Origin: Solenopsis invicta
Taxonomy: Eukaryota > Arthropoda > Insecta > Hymenoptera > Formicidae
DNA: 64,000 nucleotides
Assembly: GCF_016802725.1 (NCBI RefSeq)
Contig: NC_052672.1
Coordinates: 3,068,749-3,132,748 of the forward strand
Reading direction: 5' to 3'
Both the position numbers and the translations under genes were made by a program. Under the pieces are notes generated by a model. The model did no database searches. It was not told the DNA's origin and was given only the letters and a program-made list of their open reading frames with translations. Below, piece by piece: positions 1 through 12,779 of the stretch; the stretch's first letter is position 1; each line of letters opens with the position of its first letter.

Positions 1-3000
1 ACAAATCTATCTCATCGAAAGATCTGTCATCCATCTTCAATCGAGGAATCCATTTGTTGCCTGAAAAATAATCTAAAGTTGCAGCAAGCGAGAGAATATA
101 CATTGATTACACATGTATTATTTTTTCACATGTATTGTTTCTTTAACACACATAAACAAAGCCGCTAAGAAAACTCTAGAAACTTATGCACAGTGTATAT
201 GCATTGTATTGATATATATTCGGAAGTTAAACATGCTTAAAATAAATTTTTACATTATGCTGTTTAAAGCGTTTTAAGATTTACCCGAGATATTTGCTAA
301 TTATATCGCGCAAATTCTGTGAAACTTTTTTTCTTTCATGCCCTCTTAGCATTCTGTGATAAAGACAATAGGTATTAATTCAATTAGAAGCTCTCTCTGC
401 AGATTTCATCCATTAATATGCTCAAGTATTGTTTATACATGCTTAACAATGTAGTTTTGTTAATGGAAGCAAATATTTATTAATTTATATTTTGGTTGTG
501 TGTGGCCACAGGATTATTATTTTTAATAGAAGAACTGCAAGACTGAAAGCCGGTGACTGTAACGTTTGTCATGATTATAAAATCTTGTACCGAACATATT
601 AATTCGTGAGTTCATTAAAATTTTTTTTTTTTTTTCTACATGAGTATTTACTCACGTGACATCCAAAAAGAAAAGTTAACCGCAATTAGCCAAAAGCAAT
701 TTGAAGAAGATTCTACCTGCTTTCGTGCGAGTACGGTTTGCATCATTGTGCATGCTGTGTAATGAGTGGATTAAGTTTGTGCACGAGTGTGCAGAGTCTA
801 TGGCTCTTAAATTACAATGATCCGCCCAGATCTCATTTCCTTTACGTTTCTCCCCTATTCCAACCTGCCCTGCCGCGCCATACCGTTTCTCACTTGTAAC
901 CGACCGACGTCATGCACCTCGCCCGATTTCGTTTTTGGAATCTACATTGGGAAGCTTGCGAATTTGCCCGAATTCGAGCTACGGATTTCGTGTCTTCCGG
1001 ATTATTCTTTGCGAGAAAGCCGCGCTCGGCAGAATTGCTCTTTTCTATCTAAAATTTATTTCAATCCAAATTTCAATACAATCCAATTTTGAAAACTTTT
1101 TAAAGTTACTTGACTATTAATCGTTGAAATTATATTCTAGCTAAGAAGGAAAACAAATAAGTAATAGTATCTTTATGTTCTCATTTAAGGATCTTTCTCG
1201 ACTGTTATTAAAAATGTTTGCGATTTTTTACTATACATGAATTCAATAAATTTCTGTGTAATGTTTTTTCTTAAAAATTACAAATTTACACAATATTTGT
1301 GATTTCACAATAAAATTATACTTTTAATACAGTTTGTTAAAATCAAGAAATATTGCCGTCATTTATAAATTATTTATATTTTTAGAAAATAGATACTATT
1401 TGGATTTTACTTAAAAAGAATTAAAGATATGTATTACTTAGATTTTAATACAAAAGTTTTTTTTACTTGAGAAGCACATACACCTGGCGCTTTTATTTAT
1501 CTTTTTTTAAATAGGTAATTTTGTTTAGAGATTAATGTGACTAGCAGTTGTACTATGATTTCTAATATATTTTTTGTTAGTATATAGTAAAATCTCCTTA
1601 ACTCATACTACAGCAATTTCAAGCAAAGTTAGATTAATTTCAACTTTACTATAATCTATAACTTGCGAGCTACTCAAATTAACTCAGCAATTTACTTGAT
1701 GATGATTCTCTCTGCTTTACGATAATGACTTAAATTGAAAGATACGAACTCTTAATTTTTACTTATTATTTTCAGGAATTTCAATCACAAATGAGTTAAA
1801 TTTTTACACAAAATTTTCAAGGATTTTTAACGGACCTTTTTAATATTTCTTCAAGCTTCTTTTTTATCACGAGTACAATTTTTCTATGTACCTTTAGCAT
1901 ACTTTATTGAGGTAATTTTCTGACATTGTTAATAACAATCACTTTCCCTCTTTGCAGGGTATTAAAAAACTTTCGATGATATTTATCGAGCACAATTAGG
2001 TTAAGGAAATATACAGAGTTTAGTTGGTAGAAAGAAAGTTTTAACTTCTTTTAACATCTCTTCTAGTTAATTTTTTAAGTTTCTCTTTAAAAATTTTTTT
2101 ATTCATCGTAGGGAATAAATCGTAAATCACACATTGGTCGACGAGCGTTTAACTTCTCTACGTAAAAATTATTCTCATAGTTTTATTCTTTCTTTTTGTT
2201 AAAATTGAGAGGAAGAGTCAAGCGCTTCTTCCTATATACTCCCACGCGGGTATATTGGTTCATAAAATCGTTTCAAATACTGTAGTGCGTTCGATCATGA
2301 TATATTAAATGTTTTCTGAAATTGCCCCATCCAAGCCTGATTCGCAATATTTGTTATGTCCGGTCGACAAATTGATTTGATTCTGAGTCTATTTTACGTC
2401 AGATAACAATCAAAGTCGAGAAGCCAATCTGCTTTGCCGTGTTGCGAGCCACCCAAATAGTTGACCCCGCTGTCGCGACAGTCAACGCGGCGAGCTTTTC
2501 TACCGTTAAAGATTCCTCCGCGTCTTGAAAATTAAATCAAACTTCGGCGAGGCATCATTAGGGTGAGATTAGACTCTCGTCTCTTTAAGTAATTTGTAGC
2601 CGCCCGTTTAGCTAATACATATAAAGGCACGAATGTACGCGCAATGTATCCGAATATTAGATACATTTTTCATTATCGCGCTTTTGGTACTCTCCTCAGG
2701 TTAGTAACCTTTCTGCAAAAGATAAAAGAATAAAATGGATAGGCCGTCGATATCAACCTCGAGCAAAGCGAGGAAGTGATGAATGCTGACGCGATAAGGA
2801 TAGCGTGACAAATTGTTTCCTTTGTCAAGGAATCGATTTTTACGTTCTTCTGAATTCGCTTCCTCGCCTCGAGCTCGCACATAGACGTGTAAGTTTTTGC
2901 CAGACGGATCTTGGAAATTTCGATAAATAAGCATTGGTTATACTTTGAAATTAATGTAGCGCATGCGAATAGAAAATTATTATTAAACAGTCGCAAGCAT

Positions 3001-3600
3001 GTACGTTGGAATATTATATCGATGTAGATATATAACTACATTTTAATTTGAAAATTTAAGAACGTTTGAGTATTGCATTTTTTATCAATTTTATTGCATT
3101 AATTAAAATTATCCTTTGTATTTGGATAACTCTCTCTTATTTGAATCTACTCTTTTAATTTACAAAATCAAAGAAAGTAGTTGTTCGATATAAATATCGA
3201 GATTGTTCGTATAATTAGTATTTATATAATCAAAAATACAAAAATGTCCGTAAAATAAAATAAGTCGAAGATGTCAGTTGGGGAAAGAAGCCTTTGTTTA
3301 TCATTTTTTCGTAAATCAGAGTAGGGGCAGCAACTTATCAGAGTTATCTACCGGTTAATCAGGAAGAGAGAGGGGGATTCCAAAAAGCGGTTATAATTTG
3401 TACTTTACTGATAAACATATTTATTGCTGTTTACAAATGCAAACGTTGATCGTCAAATTGCATTGGCGCACATAAATCTATTTACAAGTTTATTTAAATG
3501 TAGGATTTCAGTTATATTGCAGTAAATGAGAATTGCAAGGCTGTTTAAGCGGCTTTACGTTTATCACTAAAAACGCGCCGCGGCACTGATAATGAGTGCG
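1..3600. other. AT-rich intergenic stretch, no gene seen
   Basis: There is no supportable gene here. The stretch is AT-rich with scattered poly-T runs. A GC-richer patch at about 810-1040 holds a 91-codon open frame (817-1092), and another GC-richer patch lies at about 2390-2560. I find no protein family signature, no credible splice pattern and no repeat partner for either. A 107-codon minus-strand frame at 2673-2996 also lacks any recognizable motif. These frames are probably chance openings in less AT-rich DNA. Confidence 0.6.
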
Positions 3601-3622
3601 CACTGAAATCGACACTGTCAGA

Positions 3623-3720
3623 AAAATTATAATAGAAGTTACCTTAATTGTAATGAGGTACTTATTGTTAACGTTTATACGTTAAGTACCTTATTACAAA
3701 GTAACTTCTACTATAATTTT
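3623..3720. repeat. Short foldback (hairpin) element
   Basis: The two arms (about 3623-3673 and 3680-3720) are inverted copies meeting at a 6-nt loop, aacg-tttata-cgtt. The outer ends read aaaattataatagaag and its complement. The right arm is shorter because of small indels. A second small inverted pair, tattaatg/cattaata, follows at about 3742-3763. This is a MITE-like remnant; no target duplication is clear. Confidence 0.6.
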
Positions 3721-4455
3721 TTTTTTTTGAACGTATCTTTTATTAATGTATAAACATTAATAAGAAGACGATCTCTTGATCTTAAAGATATCTTCCAGAT
3801 AACTTAATTTTTTCTATCATTCAGGGCTCATGTCAAATTTTTGCATGTAGTGCGCACCAATCTGGCTAGTGAAAAGCTATAATGAGTAATTTTGAAAAAA
3901 ATTGGACAAAGAGTATGAAAATTCCACATTCAAATTAATTCGAATGTGGTGCTCTCGACACACTCCATGTGTAAGTTGCCGCCCCCGAGAGATTAGTTAT
4001 TCTGATGTAGTGTGCGTTAGACTGTTGCGGACGTATAGCTTAGCTTCTGAACTTGAGTAGCTTAGCTGTAGCTTATTATTGAAAATTCCGATATTAATAA
4101 GGATCGGTAAGAATGTCTAAATCAAGTCTTGAAGTATGCATTTTGATACAAGAATCTCGGAATCTCGTCTCAAAATTTCTCATCTCGTTTATTAATATTT
4201 CCGATTTTCGATATTATATTATCTGTCATTTTTTTTTTTTTTTTTTTTTAGTTTTGTCTAGTTCTCGACTCTTAAAAGAAAAAAAAACGAGATAAATATT
4301 CTCGTAAGTATTCTAATAAATTTTAAGGAAAAGATTAATAAAAAAACGTTAAGAAAATTAATTAAAGATAAAGCACAAAATACCATTGACAACAAGTAAT
4401 TATGGAGCTAATTAATATTTATTTGTAGAACAAATAACGATATTAAACTATTTTA

Positions 4456-4645
4456 AAACTATTCTATGAAATTATTTATATAATTTGCTAAGTCACGCGC
4501 TATCCAGAAGTTTAAGCATAACAATCTGGCGGATTCTTCTGTAAGTTTGTTATGGTGTTTAGGAATAATAAGAGCGGCTCTTAAAAATAGTCGTTCTGCG
4601 GGAATAGACATAGCGGGCGTTGCTAAGAAATCCCTAGCCATTCAG
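4456..4645 (-). pseudogene. hAT transposase C-terminal (dimerization) fragment
   Basis: The minus-strand frame at 4459-4641 resembles the C-terminal hAT dimerization region. It has the order ARDFLATPAMSIPAERLF, then a basic stretch, then KLTEESARLLCLN. Family members typically read as ARDYL..PATSVPSER.FS.AG...R..L.P......LN. Only about 60 residues are open. Upstream on the same strand (toward 5400) there is no continuous transposase frame, so the catalytic core is gone or decayed. The Ser-Glu-Arg signature survives as AER. This is a dead fragment of a hAT element; no terminal repeats were found around it. Confidence 0.75.
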
Positions 4646-7600
4646 GACAGCGTCGAATATATTTTTTGATGTCGATGCCTGTAAAGTATGTCGATCACTG
4701 TAAAGTATTTTCTTTTGCATGCTCGTTCAGCAGATAAATAATGATTTATTTCTTTCTTCCAACGTTTATAACAATGTTATGAAAAATTTTATTTAACATT
4801 AATGTCAATCCCTTTTTTAAATAGGATATTAGTACATTAATATCATCGTTAGATGTGTTATTATCTTCTTCGTCCAGGCATAAGTTAGGTATTAATTTCT
4901 AGATAATTCTCATAAATTATAAAAATTATTATTCAACACTAAAATCCGTTGTGATTGGCATAAGCCTTCTCACCTTTATTTTTGATATTTTTATCGATCC
5001 AAATTTTACTTATTACTTATAATTTAAATTTGATTGCTTAGGTAATCAAATGTATAAGTCTCTACTAAGTTAAATATACTGTGTAAGTTAAATTAACTAT
5101 TTAAATACTTGTGGCATTTGTTCTCATAGAAAATAGTATCTATATCTATATGTTGGGAAGACGCCAGTTTTGCAGGATTTAATTTTTTTTTTTTTTTTTT
5201 TTCAAAATAATATAAATATTCTAATGCTCGTTTTTTTCAATGCAAAGCACAAATAAATATAAGAAAAAGAAATGACCTTTACGAGCATTAAAGTATGGTG
5301 TGATTTAAAAATAATGGGGATTTTTTCTTCTTACAAAATTACGTTATGTAATGTAGAATGTTTCGACTGTACTTAATCTTCATCAGTTCCGCAATTACAA
5401 AACCAATTGTCTATTTTAATAAAACCGCACATTAATACTTGTTAAAATTGCAAATAACATCTAGAATGTTTTTTGCATAAGCTCGTATCAAATGTGAGAA
5501 CAGCACATAACTTTGTGGCAGGAAATTATTTTGTTACATGTAATTAATCTGAAGTCTGTCCAGAAGCAAAAATGCAATGATGATAATAATTCATCGTTTA
5601 GCGGCGAAAATTTGGGTAAGTCCAAAAGAAACTTTTGTATGTTAAAAGTTGAATAAAACGGTAAATGGATTTTTTAAAGTGGTTTCTAAATATTATTATA
5701 TAATATAAATTAAAATTACACATTAAAATTAAATCTGCAAATTGTGTTGTCCGATTGTTTGTTTTGGTCTCTGTATGTTTCACTTAATTTTTTCCCCCAA
5801 AAAATCAGGAATATTGAAACTTTAATTACTTTATTTGTATGGAGAAATGAGATAATTCAAGAATGTTATATTAATTTTTCATTGCTTAATTCGATAACGT
5901 AATAAAGTTATTCCAGAAAAAAGTTTTATTATGATTATGTAGCATCTTCCCTTAACTCATTTTATTACAAGAAATGTAAGACCAGTAAGACGTAAACCTA
6001 AACATCATATTTTACGGGTCAAGAATATAATGGGGAGACTAGACGTCTCTCATGCACATTATCACGAACAATGTGTAACCTTTTGCATTATACATCCGTT
6101 GACACATTCGGGACGAATGCAAGTGAGTTCGAAAAACGTGCACGAATCAAAGTACTTCCTTTCGCACGCCATTGTCCTCTCTCTACCTTTGTACTTCTGT
6201 GAGTGAAACAAATAAAAGTGCCTACTACTTCGAACGATTAAAACACTGTTCGGTCCTCTCTCGATTTGTCAGAAAAAGACCAATAAGAATGACAATATGG
6301 CTGGTCGCTTCAAGTTGACGGTACTTGACCTCAAAAATGGTCAAAGATTCAGTGGGCTGACTCATATCGCGCAATCTAGCAGGGGTCAATCAACGTCAAT
6401 TTATTCTACATATTCTGACGCCGAAATGCCGCAGAAAATTCGACATACATCTGAAGCATTGCGGAAAATTACATAGACTCGCTTGGAAGATACATATGTA
6501 GACAGCTGCGTCCCTTAAGCTCCATTAGATTTTGTAGAAGATTTTGTAATATTTTATTATGAAAATGATATTTCTGTGGATAATACATTTATCGGATGTG
6601 AATAATCGGATTTCTACTTTTCTAGCGAAAATTATTTTTACTCTTATTTAGCATTGCTTGTAGTGAATAAGTTAAACAATTTTTCAGATTGAATCTAATG
6701 TTACGCTTGACGGTGAATCTTACATAGACAGTCACCAACAAAAAAATGTATTAGCTAATAAAATTAAAATTTTTTCTACTGGAATAATCTCTATCAAATT
6801 TTGTGGATAGATTTCATGGACTTCTATGAGAAGTCCATAAGAAAAGGAATGCTTATTAGAGGTTAAATCTTTGCGTAATTGTTGATACGATCAATTAAGC
6901 CTAAAATTAACGTACGTTTTGTAAGATATTTAACGCGTAGGAAAATTCTATTCAATATAATACGTAATTAAATGAATTATGATATATAATATCTTGTTAA
7001 TAAAATATATGTTTTATTTTTACTAATTAATAATAACCGATATGAATAGATTTCTTTTAATATAAATTTAATATAAAAATTATAATATAAAAATATCGAG
7101 ATATTAAAGTAATACACTCGCAAATAGAAAATAATGAGAAGATCTTGAAATTGTAATTATACATTGTACTAGAAGACGTTGACACGCTGATGCAATTACA
7201 ATGAGATTTCAATATTGAGATATAAGCAATTAAAAATTGCAACGTTTTATACGTGTTATCTTTACAACATTTATAAGAATATCTCATTTATTTTTGTAGT
7301 GTCTAAGCTACAACAAACTAAAAATAACACGTTAATAAAAAAACGAACATGTGATGAATGAGCATGAAATGGATATTTTGAAAAGAACGTCATAATTTTT
7401 TACCATTTAGTTTGGAAAAGCCGCGAAAAGAATGCAATTTTCGGTTCTGTTTGACATACTTATAGAGGCGACTGGGAAGCGGCCAATGAGCATTGAGCTG
7501 CGTTAGTCTGCGTTTATCTGTATTCATTTCTTTCCTCGTGTGCGTGCGGTGCAACTAAAAGTTTTCTCTCACTGGTAGCAGTGGGAGTATCGTCACCGAG

Positions 7601-7700
7601 CGCGTGATGGGACTTAATTTTTGTATTGTCTTGAGTGTATTATACCACCTCAAAAGAGGGGATCTAAAAATGACCAAATTTGGCTTTAAATGGACACCTT
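4646..7700. other. Intergenic, no gene seen
   Basis: AT-rich DNA with poly-T runs. A small palindrome (atggacttc/gaagtccat) lies at about 6817-6839. The short open frames in this stretch show no family motifs. A mildly GC-richer patch at 6100-6480 has no recognizable content. Confidence 0.55.
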
Positions 7701-7799
7701 TAAAACCTATGTAGATATTATTTTGAAAATCCATAGGTTCACAAAGAAAAAAAATTTTTTTACGCCGAAAAGCTTCCAAAAATAATAAAGTAAGTTATT

Positions 7800-8178
7800 T
7801 AAATACTTTGCAAAAGAACTCATTTTGTTTCTAATGAATGATAATAGGTTTCAAAACTTATGGTGTACTTGTAACACATAATGAACTATTAAATATTGTA
7901 AGAATGCACTACCAGGAAAAAAATGAAAAACTAAAAGGGAGCATAATTTCCCTTCAATTTTAATGAGTTTTGGATATGTTAAAGGCACATGTGTCTTCAT
8001 AAGTGCGTTCTCGCATATGTAAAAATTATGGACGTGAAATATTCTTTTAAAAAAATCGGTTATTTTCTTGCGAAACAAATATCATTAAAATTTCAAAAGA
8101 TAAAAAGAATGTTCCAAATAAAAGTTGAATGGTTTTAAGAATACTTTTTAATAATGTTAAATATTTATAAATTAGCGC

Positions 8179-8247
<69 letters not shown>

Positions 8248-9480
8248 CGCGCATAAAATATACATGTTATGTATGGTCCAAAATATATATAAAATTAATT
8301 CATGATCTACATTATTGATGTTCTGTATCACAAAAGAAAAATCATTTTAAGTTTAGAATTGTTGTCTCATAGAATTGCAAATAATAAATGTATGTAAAAT
8401 AATTACATCTAAATTGTTTTTACAATCTTATTCATAAAAATATGTAAAGAAATATGAGAAAGTTATATTATTATATTATTACCTATAATATAATGATCAC
8501 AAAACAACATTTTTATTTTAAATCTCTTGTAGAAACGGTGTTATAATTTATACACAGATATGTATAGTTCATAAACACTACTTTATCAAGAAATTATGCA
8601 AATAAAACTATGCATCAACAAATTTATTTTATATATACCATTTGCAAATAAACCATGACAATGAATATATCAATCTTGATCAATAAAATATGTTGGTAAA
8701 CGTTGAATATAGTAATTAGCTACTCTATGATAAAAATGAAATAAATAATATTTTATAAAAATAATTCCTTTAATCACACACATACACACACTCATAAAAC
8801 TTGTTTTTAGTTGTACAAAGTATTTTGTACATATATATCGCCAAAAATATTTAACTGATTTTGGCAGTATAATAAAATTGTTATTATTATTTTTTTTAAA
8901 TCTGTTTTTTTTTTATTTATTGCTGTACTCATTTGCCTTCGCTACTTATTATCTAGTGCAGCCAGTGCATATGAGATGAATCCGGTTCAACGTGAAGAAT
9001 CAAGAGTCAAGGTTACGGGTAATATACATATAGAGAGTTTGTGTAATTATTTCTCCAAAGTGATATGTCTGAAAATAACTTTACCGTATGTGATAGAATT
9101 TGTATTAAAATAACTTTTAATTTGATTCAAAAAGTTTTTTAAATTTTTTAAAAAATTCTCAAGTGTTGGAGGTATTTTAAAAAATAACCAAATTGACAAT
9201 TTTTAACACTTAAAAAGTACTGTTGAAACCATTCAACTTTCGTTTAAAACTTTTTTTCTATTTCTTACAGTTTCGGCGATATTCGTTTCGAAAAGAATAA
9301 CCATTTTTTTTTAGGAATAAATGTAGTTATAAAATAATACGAGTCTCTTATTTTTGTCTATATTTTAACATATCCAAAACTTATTAAATTCAGAGAAAAA
9401 TGTTTGATTATATTCCCTTGTAAAATAGTAAAACTGAAAATATTTTGCAAAATAAACTTCTGAGGAAAATTAAATATATA
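7800..9480. mobile_element. Long-armed inverted-repeat (foldback-like) element
   Basis: Two diverged arms lie in inverted orientation. The left arm (about 7940-8165) contains gagttttggatatgttaaa and agttgaatggtttta. The right arm (about 9170-9390) contains their complements, tttaacatatccaaaactta and gaaaccattcaactttcg. Similarity continues between these anchors, including cggttatt and gcgaaac.aatatc. The roughly 1 kb spacer starts with a (GC)n(GT)n(GC)n tract. No transposase is visible. The exact outer ends are not resolved and may reach about 7790 and 9500. Part of the right arm resembles the inside of the foldback at 61.5-61.9 kb. Confidence 0.6.
8174..8252. repeat. Compound (GC)n(GT)n(GC)n microsatellite
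   Basis: A continuous alternating purine-pyrimidine run of almost 80 bp, with GT dinucleotides in the middle and GC steps at both ends. The poly-(Thr-His) frame that crosses it on the minus strand is a translation of the repeat, not a gene. Confidence 0.97.
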
Positions 9481-9499
9481 ACAAAACTTTTTATTCTTT

Positions 9500-11740
9500 T
9501 TTTACCGTTTTTTTTTCAAATACATTAATTTAAACAAGAGTTAAAGAAAAATAAAATTCTCAAAAAGAAAGTATTTTAAGAAATCTAACAAAAGATCAAC
9601 GATGCTATTTCAAAATCTTCATCTCTTGTTAACACACACACAAACACACGTGATTATCCTGCGAAACATACTGGTTATACGACTTGCTCCTTGACTTCTC
9701 TCTTCCTTGTTTGGAAAGATTACTAGACTACCTTATGTCGTGGAGTCGGGTGGAAGTCGATGTTGCACGGTGCTCTCATGAAGGATGATTTGCTGACGCA
9801 GGATAAAACTTTCTGTTCCTCGTAGTAACTGACACGAAGTGTACATTCATTGTCGTTGTCTTACATTCTCTTGGCTACGTTGCCATCTGCATCAACGTCT
9901 TTTTGCCGCTGATAAGATATCTACCTGTCAATTAGAACTTATTCGAGAAGCAATTAATGCCATCGATATCGATTGTATGTCTGTGTAAAACGCTTTTTTG
10001 CACTTTTTTCGAAAACTAACGAGAGAATTTCTAAACGAGCTTTTAAAGCTTTTTCTGTTAAACATGTTCTTTTTCTATATTTAAAAATTTTTTAGGAATA
10101 AGAGAAACTACACGAGAAAAATAATGAAATTAGAGATTAATGAGATTAATTTTTAAACTTGACAAGACTAGTAAAAATATGCTGGCTTATTTTGCCGAAC
10201 TTATGACACACTTTACTTACTTGAAATTAAAAATAACGAAATTGTAACGTAAAAAGAATATTACAATTATAGCAAATCTATTCAAACATTTATTATCTTG
10301 CAATAAAATAACGCATACTATTTTCAAGCATGAAAAACTTTACACAATTTTTTACTGCGCAATCGATTTCGTCACCGTTAAAGGTAAAAAATATACTGAG
10401 AATCGAAAAACGGTAATAGTTTTTAAATTTTCATTTATTCAGCACGTAATTAGCGTATTACGCTACGTTTTAGAATTTTAGATTCGAATCCCGCCGATGT
10501 ATTTTCAAAAATTTATAAAGAAACGCTTAATTATAATTAGTAAAATATAATATATGCGAAACAATGAATATAAATCAAGCGATAATTATATTTAAAATAA
10601 TAATATTAAAAAAAAAATGAACAGTTAGAAGAATAAAAAGGGGAATTTTTTTGGTTAAATATTGTACCGGAATCATTACTCGTCTTTATCGTAATAATGG
10701 AACAAAACAGATTTAGTATTGGAAATTAGGATCTGGTATTGGAAATTAGGAAATAAGTTTTAACTATCGATCTGTATTTGTTACTATAGGATTCGCGATA
10801 ATTACCGTGAAATCCGTACTGGTTACTGGAAGAATGTTTACTGTAGTAGTATGTAAGATCACTCTTGCGACTCTACAACCTCATAGTGAATGTTGCACAA
10901 TGCTTATTAGCAACAAAAAAATTATTTTAAAAAGTTATTTTTTAAAGTAAAGAAATTATTTGAAAAATTGTTTTTCTCAAATAAAATATATTTATAAAAT
11001 ATCTACCTTGTTTTGTGAACACACTTAGTGTGTAAGATTTATGAAGGATTATTAACTTATGATTTTTTAAATTAAATTCTCTTATGACATTAGTCGTTAA
11101 TATTCCACAATCTCTTTGCTGTTTCATAAACGCATCTTTAATACTGTAAATTACGTTCATTCTACATTTCCGATGAATTTTTTATTTATAAGGTGATTGA
11201 TAAAACTCTAGCTTTAATAAACTGGAGTTTTGTCGCGTTAATAATTACTAACAATAAGTTATTTAAAAAACAAACTGCTATTCCCCTTCTTTTCTTTATG
11301 TGTATGTGTTTATGCATTGGATTGAGTAAAAAATAACTTCGTATTTTTAGATGAAATTCAGTGACAATTTTGTATTAAGAAATACTTTTAATAAACAATG
11401 TAATCACCGTTTTATTCGATAATCTTTTGCCATCTTTCAGATAAATTAAAGATTTGATCCTGCCAGAACTTTCTATATTAGGAAAATTAATTTAGTGTTT
11501 TTAACAAAACTGTTTAGTTGAAATAATTTTTTTTTAACAAGAACCAAATGTGTTAACATTAAATGTGTAACCATTTTATATAACAAAAAAACTTAGCTAC
11601 TTCTACAAAATACATTTTTTAATGTTATGAGAAATACTAATTTTTTATATTTTATTCTCTATTAAGGTTCACCCTCAAAAAAAAAATGCCAGTGTAATCA
11701 TCGGTCGACCAAATATGACCTTTTTGCAGGTTTCGAAATA
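9500..11740. other. Intergenic, no gene seen
   Basis: Mostly AT-rich. A GC-richer patch lies at 9660-9960. A small tandem duplication of tattggaaattagga occurs at about 10716-10752. A weak tRNA B-box-like string (gattcgaatcccgcc) lies at about 10482-10496, without a convincing complete cloverleaf. No open frame has a recognizable motif. Confidence 0.5.
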
Positions 11741-11744
11741 ACAC

Positions 11745-12492
11745 GAATGATTTTTAGTACATTTTTCAGCACTGATTACAAATCTGGCCGTAAAAGTTGC
11801 TTAACACATCAGAATTCTGAGAAAATTGCAGATAAATGTTCGAAAAATGCTATTTTTGACGTTCTTTCATTAATCACATCTTTTAACAAAGATGACACAG
11901 AATAATGCGAGCTTGCAAAAGAAAGTGTTTAACTTGCAATTGATGTAACAAGTACGAAAAAATCCAACAGAAAAACTGCGTATAAGATGGGCATTTTTTC
12001 TCCCCCTCCTTTTTTTTTTAAGATGTCCTTACTCAATAAGGCTTAGAAAACATCATATAGAAATTTTCAATTCTCTTTCAAAAAATGTATGTATGAAATG
12101 AAGCCACATCCGAGGATTTTCGAGGTAACTAAATATAAAAGTTTTTGGTGAGAGTATCAATTTTCATAATGGCTGATTTAATATGGCGGGAAGAAATGCG
12201 AAAAGTAACTTAATTCGGATAACACTCGGTATTCGAGGGTTTTTGGATCATTGATTATAAATTTGAACTCGAAATTTTTAATAGCGAATTTAATATGGCG
12301 AACCGCAGTGCGACAAGTTATTGGATTCGGATGAAATTGCAATTTGGTCATTTCGCCCAATTTATCTTTGTCCACAGTTTTTTCTCTGTTGATTCTGACT
12401 TTTTCATACTTACTACATATATTAACTGCAAGTTAAAAGCTCTCTTTTGCATGCTTGCAGCACTTTGCATCATATTTTTGTTAAAAGATGTG
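11745..12492. mobile_element. Foldback-like element with tandem-repeat core
   Basis: The inverted arms lie at about 11875-11948 and 12421-12492. The left arm contains cacatcttttaacaaa and aacttgcaat; the right arm contains ttgttaaaagatgtg and actgcaagtt. Between them are two degenerate tandem copies (12112-12335). The DNA just outside the left arm (11745-11875) recurs inverted at 15290-15412, so the original unit may have been larger. No coding sequence is recognizable. Confidence 0.55.
12112..12335. repeat. Two-copy degenerate tandem repeat, about 112-119 bp unit
   Basis: Each copy carries a gatttaatatggcg-like block followed by an aatgcgaaaagt-like block and attcggat. The first anchor is at about 12177 and the second at 12289. 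An upstream cgagg-ttttt-gg block also recurs. It resembles a short satellite array inside a foldback. Confidence 0.6.
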
Positions 12493-12779
12493 ACTGTCAC
12501 GTCCGATAAGGTTTGGGGCCGCGTCTTTTATTTTATTTTTATTTTATTATTTTATTTCTTTTTATTTTCTCTCTTTCCTTCGCGTTTACAACCTTATCTT
12601 TATTTCAATCTTACGTGCGTACTCGAGTTAAAGTGGATATACGTATATCTATATACTTTAACGTAGAGAATGCTAAGTTATCGCGCCAGGGTAACCGAGC
12701 GGTATATTTCTAAGCGTGATTTAGCGCAGTATCAGATATTTTACTTACTGACGATTAATGAAATTACCGATACGAGCAG

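Noticed and set aside
817..1092. 91-codon plus-strand frame in a GC-richer patch
   Set aside because: No family pattern, no repeat or splice evidence; an overlapping frame at 935-1120 is equally open.
2673..2996. 107-codon minus-strand frame
   Set aside because: No recognizable motif; a second overlapping minus frame shows the area is simply stop-poor.
10420..10505. tRNA gene or SINE suggested by gattcgaatcccgcc
   Set aside because: No acceptor-stem pairing or convincing A box could be found; only a B-box-like string remains.
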